A DNA stretch of 6,835 nt from an uncultured Brevibacterium sp. (GTDB taxonomy: Bacteria; Actinomycetota; Actinomycetes; Actinomycetales; Brevibacteriaceae), in NCBI GenBank assembly GCA_902489185.1, contig CABTZC010000116.1, positions 1-6,835 on the forward strand, in the 5' to 3' direction. Of the stretch, positions 1 to 6,795 are shown piece by piece (the stretch's first letter is position 1; every line of letters begins with the position of its first letter). A program made the translations under genes and the position numbers. The notes below the pieces were generated by a model. It worked only from the letters and a program-made list of their open reading frames with translations. It was not told the DNA's origin and did no database searches.

Positions 1-2549
1 CCGTCCTTGACAACGACGGGCTTCTTGGTTTCGGGGTCTTCGCCGAATTCCTTGAGCGGAGCCGCCGCTTTGCGCCCGCCGCGCGTCTTAGGTTGCGCGT
101 AGATCGCCAGCGCTTCTTCGACTGTGATGCTGAAAATCTGCTCTTCGGATTCCAGCGATCGCGAATCAGTTCCCTTCTTCAGGTATGGCCCGTAACGCCC
201 GTTTTGCGCGGTGATGTCCACGCCTTCTTGGTCCTGGCCAACAACCCGGGGCAGGCTCAGAAGTTTCAGAGCTTCATCGAGCCCCACCGTCTGCAGGTCC
301 ATGGATTTAAACAGCGAGGCGGTGCGGGGCTTGGGCTTCTTGGTGCCACGTTTGGCAGGCGCGTCGGATTCTGGCAGCACCTCGGTGACGTAGGGGCCAA
401 AGCGGCCGTTCTTGGCAACGATCGTGTGCCCGGTTTCGGGGTCCACACCAAGTTCGCGGTCGCCGTCGCCCTGGGTTTCGATAAGTTCACGGGCTTTTTC
501 GGCCGTGAGTTCGTCCGGGGCCAGGTCGTCTGGCACGGAAACGCGCTTGGGTTTTTCGGGGTCATCGCTGGGGACTTCCAGGTATGGCCCATACCGTCCC
601 ACACGCAGGGTCACGTCGTCAGCGATCTGCACGGTGTTGACTTCGCGGGCGTCGATGTCGCCCAGATCGTCCACCGTTGGTTTGAGTCCTGGGTGGTCGC
701 CGGCGGGCTGGTCACCGCCGGGGCCGTCGGTGACTGTAGCGCCGGCGGTACCGGTTCCAAAGTAGAAGTCGGAGAGCCACTGTGTGCGGTCGAGTTCACC
801 TGCGGCGATGTGGTCAAGTTCCGTTTCCAAGTCGGCGGTGAACTGGTAGTCCACGAGCCCGCCGAAGTGCTCTTCAAGCAATCTGACCACGGAGAATGCG
901 AGCCAGCTGGGCACCAAAGCGTTTCCGCGCGGGCGCACGTATCCGCGGTCTTGGATGGTGGAAATGATGGCCGCGTACGTGGACGGGCGCCCGATCCCCA
1001 GTTCTTCCAACCGCTTGACCAGGCTGGCTTCTGTGTACCGAGGTGGTGGCGCGGTTGTGTGCCCCGCGGCTTCCGCGGAGTGGACGGCGAGTTCTTGGCC
1101 TTCCGTGACTTGTGGGAGACGTGAACCGGCGTCACCGGAGTCGTAGCGGCTTGCGTCGCGGCCTTCTTCGTAGGCGGCGAGGAATCCGCGGAACGTGATG
1201 ACCGTTCCCGAGGCGGTCATGCCTGCCGTTGCCCCGTCCCCGAGGTGGGTGCTGAGGTCGGCGGTGATTTTCATGGTGGCGGTGGAGCCTTTTGCGTCGG
1301 CCATCTGGGAGGCGACCGTGCGCTTCCAGATCAGGTCGTAGAGTTTGAACTCGTCGCTGGACAGTTTGCCCTGCACCTGGGCGGGAGTACGGAACGAGTC
1401 ACCTGCGGGACGGATCGCTTCGTGCGCTTCCTGCGCGCCCTTCTGTTTCTTTGCGTACATCCGTGGGGAGCCGGGGACGTATTCGGGTCCATAGAGTTCG
1501 GTGACTTGTTTGCGGGCGGCGGCGACGGCCTCGGCGGACAGGGCCGAGGAGTCCGTACGCATATATGTGATGTACCCGTTTTCATACAGCGACTGGGCAA
1601 CCCGCATGGCCTGGCGGGAGCTCATGCGCAGTTTGCGGCCGGCTTCCTGTTGCAGGGTTGAGGTGGTGAACGGGGCGGCGGGCCTACGTGAGTACGGCTT
1701 GGTTTCAAGCCCGGAGACGCTTAAGGGCGCGCCGGCGTTGAGCACGGAAGCGAGTTTGGTGGCGTCGTCCTTGCCCAGTACAACAACCTGTGAGCTGGCC
1801 TTTTTCAGCTGACCGGCGTCGTCGAAGTCACGACCGGTGGCAACTTTTTGGCCAAGGTAGGTGGTGAGTTTGGCGGCGAATTCTTCACCGTCGGCGGCGT
1901 CTGGCAGGGACAGCGCGAGGTCGAGGTCCCAGTAGTCGGCGGGGATGAACTTCATGCGTTCACGTTCACGCTCAACGACCAGGCGAGTGGCGACCGACTG
2001 CACACGACCGGCGGATAGCCCGGCGCGGACCTTGCGCCACAGAACCGGCGATACTTCGTAACCGTACAAGCGGTCGAGGATGCGGCGGGTTTCCTGGGCG
2101 TCGACTAAGTTGATGTCGAGTTCGCGCGTGTTTTCCAGTGCGCGGTTGATGGCTTCCGGGGTGATTTCGTGGAAGACCATGCGCTTGACGGGGATTTTTG
2201 GTTTAAGCACTTCGATGAGGTGCCATGCGATGGCTTCACCTTCGCGGTCCTCATCGGTTGCAAGATAGAGTTCGTCGGCGTCCTTGAGGAGTTTCTTGAG
2301 TTCGGCGACTTTTTTCTTCTTGCCGGGGTCCACCCGGTAGTAGGGGTCGAAGCCGTTGTCCACGTCCACGGCGAACTTGCCGTAGGGGCCTTTTTTCATG
2401 TCGGCCGGGAGTTCTGAAGGCTGGGGCAGGTCACGGATGTGGCCTACGGACGCTTCCACATCGTAGCCGTCGCCCAGGTATCCAACGATTGTGCGGGCCT
2501 TTGTGGGTGACTCCACAATAACGAGGCGACGTGGCTGAGTGGTTGGCAC
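1..2549 (-). CDS. topA: DNA topoisomerase I (type IA), partial at C-terminus
   Basis: Relaxes negatively supercoiled DNA by cutting one strand through a 5'-phosphotyrosine, passing the other strand and resealing; Mg-dependent and ATP-independent. An uninterrupted frame of 849 codons runs from GTG at 2549 to the left edge without a stop. The TOPRIM domain comes first: VIVESPTKA with the metal-site Glu at residue 13, then LATDEDREGEAIAWH with the acidic triad region at residues 99-103. The core contains GLSAGRVQSVATRLV, followed by GYITYMRTDS with the catalytic Tyr at residue 329 (codon at 1563-1565). Next come EAHEAIRP and LGIGRPSTYA. From about residue 640 there are no zinc-finger cysteines; instead three GR(Y/F)GPY repeats lie near residues 650, 712 and 780, and the linker to a fourth (AQPKTRGGR...) reaches the edge. 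M. tuberculosis TopA is about 930 residues, so roughly 60-100 residues are probably missing. Its gene starts 66 bases after the methyltransferase stop on the same strand. Confidence 0.98.
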   Translation of the reverse strand, partial: MPTTQPRRLVIVESPTKARTIVGYLGDGYDVEASVGHIRDLPQPSELPADMKKGPYGKFAVDVDNGFDPYYRVDPGKKKKVAELKKLLKDADELYLATDEDREGEAIAWHLIEVLKPKIPVKRMVFHEITPEAINRALENTRELDINLVDAQETRRILDRLYGYEVSPVLWRKVRAGLSAGRVQSVATRLVVERERERMKFIPADYWDLDLALSLPDAADGEEFAAKLTTYLGQKVATGRDFDDAGQLKKASSQVVVLGKDDATKLASVLNAGAPLSVSGLETKPYSRRPAAPFTTSTLQQEAGRKLRMSSRQAMRVAQSLYENGYITYMRTDSSALSAEAVAAARKQVTELYGPEYVPGSPRMYAKKQKGAQEAHEAIRPAGDSFRTPAQVQGKLSSDEFKLYDLIWKRTVASQMADAKGSTATMKITADLSTHLGDGATAGMTASGTVITFRGFLAAYEEGRDASRYDSGDAGSRLPQVTEGQELAVHSAEAAGHTTAPPPRYTEASLVKRLEELGIGRPSTYAAIISTIQDRGYVRPRGNALVPSWLAFSVVRLLEEHFGGLVDYQFTADLETELDHIAAGELDRTQWLSDFYFGTGTAGATVTDGPGGDQPAGDHPGLKPTVDDLGDIDAREVNTVQIADDVTLRVGRYGPYLEVPSDDPEKPKRVSVPDDLAPDELTAEKARELIETQGDGDRELGVDPETGHTIVAKNGRFGPYVTEVLPESDAPAKRGTKKPKPRTASLFKSMDLQTVGLDEALKLLSLPRVVGQDQEGVDITAQNGRYGPYLKKGTDSRSLESEEQIFSITVEEALAIYAQPKTRGGRKAAAPLKEFGEDPETKKPVVVKD

Positions 2550-2554
2550 GAGAG

Positions 2555-2561
2555 TCCTTTC
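2555..2561 (-). promoter_or_regulatory. Ribosome binding site of topA
   Basis: On the minus strand GAAAGGA is followed by five bases (CTCTC) and then GTG. This purine-rich Shine-Dalgarno sequence fixes the GTG at 2549 as the start. That start also places the conserved VIVESPTKA motif about ten residues in, as expected for the family. Confidence 0.75.
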
Positions 2562-2566
2562 TCACG

Positions 2567-2601
2567 CAAGTGTGTACGCGTCCACTTGAATGTAGCACTT
2601 G
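2567..2601. promoter_or_regulatory. Candidate operator: three CAAGTG/CACTTG boxes upstream of topA
   Basis: On the plus strand CAAGTG lies at 2567-2572, and CACTTG at 2583-2588 and again at 2596-2601. The first two boxes are inverted around a 10-base spacer that contains the palindrome ACGCGT. The second and third are direct copies with a 13-base period and bracket the candidate -10 hexamer. This could be a binding site for a regulator of topA, a 6-bp hairpin in the topA leader, or chance. No known regulator consensus was recognised. Confidence 0.35.
2589..2594 (-). promoter_or_regulatory. Candidate -10 element of topA
   Basis: TACATT on the minus strand fits the TAnnnT pattern of the main actinobacterial sigma factor. 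It would start transcription near 2582, giving a leader of about 33 bases with the Shine-Dalgarno inside it. No convincing -35 hexamer is seen at the usual distance. Readthrough from the methyltransferase gene is an alternative source of transcript. Confidence 0.35.
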
Positions 2602-2615
2602 TGATGTGCGCGGTT

Positions 2616-4199
2616 TTATGAGTTGGGGTACAAGCTACCACTGACAACCGCGTCACGAACCTGCGCTACGAGTTGCGACGCGAGCATATCAGGCTCCACG
2701 TCAAGCAACTGGGCGAGGGCGTGGGCCACTGCCCGCAAGGTGAGGCTGCCGTCTGCGACTCCGATGCAACCGGCGAACGCGGTGTCTACGGTCATTTCGC
2801 GGGCGAACCCGGTTCCCACTTCGATGGTGATGGTGGTGGGCGATTCGTCGCCGGGGGTGAAGTGGCGGTGTTCGACAACGCCTTGGTTGCGGATGAACGC
2901 GGTGTCGAGCAGTTCGTTGTCGTCTGCCTGGTTGAGCCACTGGATGAGGTCGAAGCGCACGTCGAGGAACTGTGCGATTCCGCCGGGGTTGGCGCCCAGC
3001 GGGCCGGGGCGGGATTCGAAGTGGCGAACAGGCGGGGTCTCCGCTGTGTTGCCGGTAGCGCCCTCGGCTTCCGCAGCCCGGGCCCGCACCTGGATCCATC
3101 CGAACGCAATCCGGGTGACACCTCGGGAGGCGAAATCGTCCAGCCACGCGGCCGTGTCTGCGTTCCAGCGGGAGCTGCCGGGCACCACTCCCCCGTCGCG
3201 GATCCACGTTTCAGCGTAGTGGGCGGGGGTGAGCTGTTCGCGTTCGATGACGCTGATGTCGACGGTGTTGGGGACCCAGTGGGTGGGGTTAGTGGGGTCC
3301 TGGTTGGTGGGGTGCGTGATTTCCCAGTTGCCCAGCAGGCATGCCGTTCCCGAGGTGGTGAGGTGGTTTGGCAGCTCGGCGAGTAGGGTGCGCATGAGTT
3401 GGTCGCCGGTGTGGCCGCCGTCGCGATATTCCAGTGTGGCCGTGTGGCCTTGTGGGGTGATGACGAAGGGTGGGTTGGAGACGATGAGGTCGAATCGTTC
3501 TGGGGTGGGTTCGAAGAGGGAGCCTTGGCGGGTTTCGATGTTGTGTGCGCCGTTGAGGGTGGCGTTGGCGCGGGTGAAGGCGAGCGCGCGGGGTGAGATG
3601 TCGGTGGCGATGACGTGGTCGCAGTGGCGGGCTAGCGCGATGGCTTGGATGCCGCACCCGGTTCCCAGGTCGAGCGCGGTGCGCACGGGGGTGCGCGGGG
3701 TGATGTTGAGGAGGGTGCGCCCGGCACCGCCCACACCTAACACGAAGTCACCGGCGACGGGTTCGTCGCGGGTGAGGGTTCCGTGGTCGGAGAAGAGCCA
3801 GATGTGGTCGGTGGTGCTGTCAGGGGCGGGTTCACCTGCTTGGCTGCTTAGCCCTGGTGGCACTTCGATGGTGCGGAGGGCGAAGGGGGCGTGTATTGTG
3901 CCGTCGCGTTCGAGTAGAGCACCGGTTGCGGTTGCCGCGTCGAAAAGGTGGGTGCCGAGGGAGGTACGGACGACCTCGGCGTCCATAGTGGCCGCGCACA
4001 CGAAAAGGTTCGCCAGCACCGAAAGCGGATCCGTGCGACCGGTCAGGAACCAGCGTGCGGGAGCGGCGTTGTTGCGGGTGAGGGCGTCGTCGATGTCGGC
4101 GCCCCAGAGTTCGCGCAGGCCAACGGGGGTGAACCGGTGGTGGTTCAGGGCGTGGCGCAGGATGTTGCCGGTGGTCTGATCAATCGTGAGCACAGGCAC
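2616..4199 (-). CDS. Class I SAM-dependent methyltransferase, NPPF type, substrate unknown
   Basis: Probable S-adenosylmethionine methyltransferase of 527 residues in three parts. An N-terminal helical region (about 1-110) includes FTPVGLRELWG. The Rossmann methyltransferase core follows (about 140-330): SAM-binding ALDLGTGCGIQA at 175-186, ATDIS with an acidic residue at 200, SNPPFV at 241-246 and YRDGG at 258-262. A C-terminal region of about 200 residues ends in AHALAQLLDVEP. The core resembles the PrmC/HemK and RsmC group, in which N/D-P-P-Y/F lies at the site methylating a planar nitrogen, so a glutamine side chain or a nucleobase amino group is the likely acceptor. That is inference; the protein is far longer than PrmC (about 280 residues) and should not be called prmC. 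It matches a widespread uncharacterised actinobacterial family often found near topA. Start GTG at 4199 has no clear ribosome binding site; GTG at 4193 (codon 3) is an alternative and suits a leaderless mRNA. It is divergent from the helicase gene and upstream of topA. Confidence 0.9.
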   Translation of the reverse strand: MPVLTIDQTTGNILRHALNHHRFTPVGLRELWGADIDDALTRNNAAPARWFLTGRTDPLSVLANLFVCAATMDAEVVRTSLGTHLFDAATATGALLERDGTIHAPFALRTIEVPPGLSSQAGEPAPDSTTDHIWLFSDHGTLTRDEPVAGDFVLGVGGAGRTLLNITPRTPVRTALDLGTGCGIQAIALARHCDHVIATDISPRALAFTRANATLNGAHNIETRQGSLFEPTPERFDLIVSNPPFVITPQGHTATLEYRDGGHTGDQLMRTLLAELPNHLTTSGTACLLGNWEITHPTNQDPTNPTHWVPNTVDISVIEREQLTPAHYAETWIRDGGVVPGSSRWNADTAAWLDDFASRGVTRIAFGWIQVRARAAEAEGATGNTAETPPVRHFESRPGPLGANPGGIAQFLDVRFDLIQWLNQADDNELLDTAFIRNQGVVEHRHFTPGDESPTTITIEVGTGFAREMTVDTAFAGCIGVADGSLTLRAVAHALAQLLDVEPDMLASQLVAQVRDAVVSGSLYPNS

Positions 4200-4200
4200 T

Positions 4201-4206
4201 ACTCTA
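4201..4206 (-). promoter_or_regulatory. Candidate -10 element for the methyltransferase gene (leaderless)
   Basis: TAGAGT on the minus strand is followed by seven bases and then GTG at 4193. Transcription would begin at or next to that GTG, giving an mRNA with no leader. The absence of a Shine-Dalgarno in front of either GTG supports this reading. No clear -35 was found. Confidence 0.35.
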
Positions 4207-4254
4207 CGGGCCGGGTTGCGCTGCGGGCTACGAGGTTGTGTTTGGCGTGACCGC

Positions 4255-4260
4255 TAAGGT
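4255..4260 (+). promoter_or_regulatory. Candidate -10 element or ribosome binding site of the helicase gene
   Basis: TAAGGT is followed by exactly six bases and then the GTG start at 4267, the spacing expected for a -10 element of a leaderless transcript. The same bases contain AAGG (4256-4259), seven bases before GTG, which could act as a Shine-Dalgarno if transcription starts further upstream. Sequence alone does not separate the two readings. Confidence 0.4.
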
Positions 4261-4266
4261 TGGGGT

Positions 4267-6573
4267 GTGCTGATTGATCTGGTGACTGCGTTTGGCGAGC
4301 GGGCCGACCGTGTGACGCATGCGCGCAGTTTTCCTGCCCGCGAGGCGCAGTTCGCGGATTGGCCGGAGTGGGTGAGTCCCGAGGTCGTTCACGCGTGGCA
4401 GGTCACGGGTATTGAGCGTCCGTGGCAGCACCAGGTGGAGGCGGCGCAGCGGGTGTGGGCGGCTGGTACTGATGCGGGCGAGGAAGCCGGACCGGACACG
4501 GTCATCGCTACGGGCACGGCCAGTGGGAAGAGTCTGGGTTTTTGGTTGCCGGTGACGCAGGCGGCGTTTGAGTGCCGGGATGCGTTGCCTACAAAGGTGG
4601 CGACAACCTTATATATTTCGCCCACGAAGGCGTTGGGGCACGATCAGTTGTCAAAGCTCGTGTCGTTGCCTCTGCAGGGGGTGCGGGCGGGCAGTTTCGA
4701 TGGGGACACCTCGGAGGCCGACCGGCAGTGGGCCCGGCAACACGGCAACATCATTTTCACCAACCCCGATATGTTGCACCGCAGCATTTTGCCTGGTCAC
4801 GAGCGGTTTCGCCGGTGGTTTAAGAACTTGCGGTTTGTGGTTGTTGACGAGGCGCACAGGTACCGAGGCGTATTCGGGTCGCATGTGGCGTTGGTGTTGC
4901 GCCGGTTGCTGCGGGTGGCGGCGTTGTATGGGGCGCGACCTGTAGTGGTGGGGGCGTCTGCGACGATGGCTGACCCGGCCGGCGCGTTTGGCCGGTTTAC
5001 GGGCCGGAAGGCGTATGCGGTGACGGAGGATACGTCGCCTAAGGCTGCGGGTACGTTTCTTTTGTGGGAGCCGCCGTTGGTGGCTGGTGAGGAGGCACAG
5101 CGCCGTTCGACGATCAGCGAGGCCACGAGCATGTTGGTGGATACGACGTGCGCGGGGGTTCGGTCGATTGCGTTCATTGCGTCGCGCGCGGGAGCCGAGG
5201 CGTTAGCGGACTCGGTACGTAACCAGGTGGGGCAGATAGCGCCGGAGTTGACCACCTCGGTCGCGGCTTACCGGGGCGGGTACTTGCCGGAGGAGCGCCG
5301 GGCCTTGGAGACGGGCTTGCGCGGGGGCAAGTTGCGGACGGTGGCCTCGACGAGCGCGCTGGAGTTGGGGATCGACATCAGCGGGTTGGACGTGGTGGTG
5401 ATCGCGGGGTGGCCGGGCACGTTGGCGTCGTTGTGGCAGCAGGCCGGGCGCGCGGGCCGGGCGGGGCAGGAGTGGTTGGCGGTGTTGATCGCTCGGGATG
5501 ACCCGTTGGACACGTTTGTGGTGCACAACCCGGAGCATGTGTTTGACGCCCCGGTTGAGGCGGGGGTCATTCACCCGGAGAACCCGTATGTGATGGCGGG
5601 GCATTTGTTGGCGGCAGCTGCTGAGGAGCCGTTGACGGAAGATGACTGCCGGTTGTGGTTTGGTGAGCGGGCTGTTGAGGTGGCGCGCGAGTTGGCCGAG
5701 GCGAAATATTTGCGCGCGCGGCCCACGGGGTGGTTTTGGGCGAAGGCGGAGTCTGCGGCGGCGTTGACGGACATTCGCGGGTCTGGTGGCGCGCAGGTGC
5801 GGTTAGTGGATCAGGCGACAGGGACGTTGTTGGGCACGGTGGATGATGCGGCTGCGCCTAGGCAGAGTTTCCCGGGTGCGGTGTATGTGCATCAGGGTGA
5901 GACGTTTTCGGTGTTGGAGTTGGATTTGGCCGAGCGGGTGGCGTTGGTGGCGCCCGCTACGGTGGATTACACGACACAGGCGAGGTCGGTGACGGAGATT
6001 CGTGTGGTGGGCACCGAGGGGTCTCGTGGGCTACCCAGTGGGTGCCGAGTGTTTCACGGGGCTGTTGAGGTGACGACCCAGGTGACGGGGTACATCATGC
6101 GACAGAACGGCACGGGCGTGGTGTTGGGTGAGAGGCCCTTGGATTTGCCGGCGCAGACGTTGCGCACGCATGCGGTGTGGTGGACGGCGCCGGATTCGGT
6201 GGTGGAGGACGCCGAGGTGGTTCCCGGTGATCTGCCCGGCGCTGTTCACGCGGCCGAGCATGCGTCGATTGGGCTGTTGCCGTTGTTCGCCGGTTGTGAC
6301 CGGTGGGACATTGGCGGGGTTTCTACCGCCAGGCACGCCGACACCGGGCAGGCGACGGTGTTTGTGTATGACGGCCAGTCCGGTGGCGCGGGGTTTGCCG
6401 AGCGTGGTTTTGAGGTTTTTGAGCAGTGGCAACAGGCGACGCTGGATGCGATTGACGCGTGTGAGTGCGCCGCTGGCTGCCCGTCCTGTGTGCAGAGCCC
6501 CAAGTGTGGCAACGGCAACGAGCCTCTTGATAAGGACGCGGCGCGACGGTTACTGCGCGAGGTGCTGGGGTAA
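4267..6573 (+). CDS. DEAH-box superfamily II helicase, SftH/YprA(MrfA)/Hrq1-like
   Basis: Complete 768-residue ATP-dependent DNA translocase/helicase. The first RecA-like domain has a Q-type region WQHQVEAA (53-60), Walker A GTASGKS (83-89, Lys88), motif Ia YISPTKALGHDQ (116-127), FTNPDML (164-170), DEAH (194-197) and motif III SAT (231-233). The second has AAYRGG (333-338), ALELGIDISGLD (364-375) and QAGRAGR (392-398) with the arginine finger region. The C-terminal part (DUF1998 type) has VYDGQSGGAGFAE (700-712) and a cysteine cluster at Cys732, 734, 738, 741 and 747. Such a cluster is a hallmark of the YprA/Hrq1 group, and four of the five fit its metal-binding set. Characterised relatives are M. 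smegmatis SftH, a 3'-to-5' DNA translocase, and B. subtilis MrfA, which acts in mitomycin C repair; a repair role here is inferred from family. No MrfB-like nuclease is seen in the window. Upstream is the divergent methyltransferase; downstream the repeat region begins within five bases of the stop. Confidence 0.95.
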   Translation: MLIDLVTAFGERADRVTHARSFPAREAQFADWPEWVSPEVVHAWQVTGIERPWQHQVEAAQRVWAAGTDAGEEAGPDTVIATGTASGKSLGFWLPVTQAAFECRDALPTKVATTLYISPTKALGHDQLSKLVSLPLQGVRAGSFDGDTSEADRQWARQHGNIIFTNPDMLHRSILPGHERFRRWFKNLRFVVVDEAHRYRGVFGSHVALVLRRLLRVAALYGARPVVVGASATMADPAGAFGRFTGRKAYAVTEDTSPKAAGTFLLWEPPLVAGEEAQRRSTISEATSMLVDTTCAGVRSIAFIASRAGAEALADSVRNQVGQIAPELTTSVAAYRGGYLPEERRALETGLRGGKLRTVASTSALELGIDISGLDVVVIAGWPGTLASLWQQAGRAGRAGQEWLAVLIARDDPLDTFVVHNPEHVFDAPVEAGVIHPENPYVMAGHLLAAAAEEPLTEDDCRLWFGERAVEVARELAEAKYLRARPTGWFWAKAESAAALTDIRGSGGAQVRLVDQATGTLLGTVDDAAAPRQSFPGAVYVHQGETFSVLELDLAERVALVAPATVDYTTQARSVTEIRVVGTEGSRGLPSGCRVFHGAVEVTTQVTGYIMRQNGTGVVLGERPLDLPAQTLRTHAVWWTAPDSVVEDAEVVPGDLPGAVHAAEHASIGLLPLFAGCDRWDIGGVSTARHADTGQATVFVYDGQSGGAGFAERGFEVFEQWQQATLDAIDACECAAGCPSCVQSPKCGNGNEPLDKDAARRLLREVLG

Positions 6574-6600
6574 GTTTTGAGCCCAGACGAGTCTTCGCAT

Positions 6601-6728
6601 CATCAGCCGGTTCCCGAGCCTGGCCGTAGATTCCCTTAGCCCGGTTCTTCGAGTTGCCAGCTGGCCTTTTCTCAGAACGACGGGAGGTCACCAGCCCGGC
6701 TTTTACAAAGGTGGGAACGGTGGCGCGT
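6601..6728. repeat. Repeat copy 1
   Basis: Runs from CATCAGCCGGTTC to the start of the next unit. It has an extra segment at about 6680-6714 that includes ACGGGAGGTCACCAGCC, itself similar to the unit junction at 6720-6736. It carries a perfect 10-base palindrome, GCCAGCTGGC, at 6656-6665. A possible stem pairs GAGCC (6616-6620) with GGTTC (6643-6647) using one G-T wobble. Confidence 0.6.
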
Positions 6729-6795
6729 CACCAACCAGTTCTGCCGACCTCGGATTCCCCTACCCAGGTCTTTCAAGTCTCCCAGCTGGTGACGC
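6725..6795. repeat. Inverted repeat with 9-base arms
   Basis: GCGTCACCA at 6725-6733 is the exact reverse complement of TGGTGACGC at 6787-6795. The arms enclose most of copy 2 and the inner GACCT/AGGTC pair, so the transcript of either strand could fold into a two-level hairpin. GTCACCAGC at 6687-6695 can also pair with 6785-6793, an alternative partner for the same right arm. Confidence 0.55.

Noticed and set aside
93..1124. Open frame of 343 codons on the plus strand, antisense to topA
   Set aside because: It lies entirely opposite the conserved C-terminal half of topA, and its residues (rich in V, G, F, H) show no domain. Long antisense frames are expected in high-GC genes.
2444..2656. 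Minus-strand frame of 70 codons spanning the methyltransferase end, the intergenic gap and the topA start
   Set aside because: It overlaps both real genes in another frame, has no recognisable motif, and would read through the topA Shine-Dalgarno and promoter region.
4228..4431. Minus-strand 67-codon frame across the divergent promoter region
   Set aside because: It is antisense to the helicase start region and has no motif and no matching ribosome binding site.
6656..6670. Rho-independent terminator after the helicase (GCCAGCTGGC followed by CCTTTT-type sequence)
   Set aside because: The palindrome has no room for a loop beyond a 3-bp stem, and the T run is only four bases. The block recurs in copy 2 without the T run, so it belongs to the repeat.
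6323..6691. Minus-strand frame of 122 codons covering repeat copy 1 and the helicase 3' end
   Set aside because: Most of it is antisense to conserved helicase motifs. The second repeat copy has a one-base length change and a stop in the equivalent frame, so the repeat is not coding.
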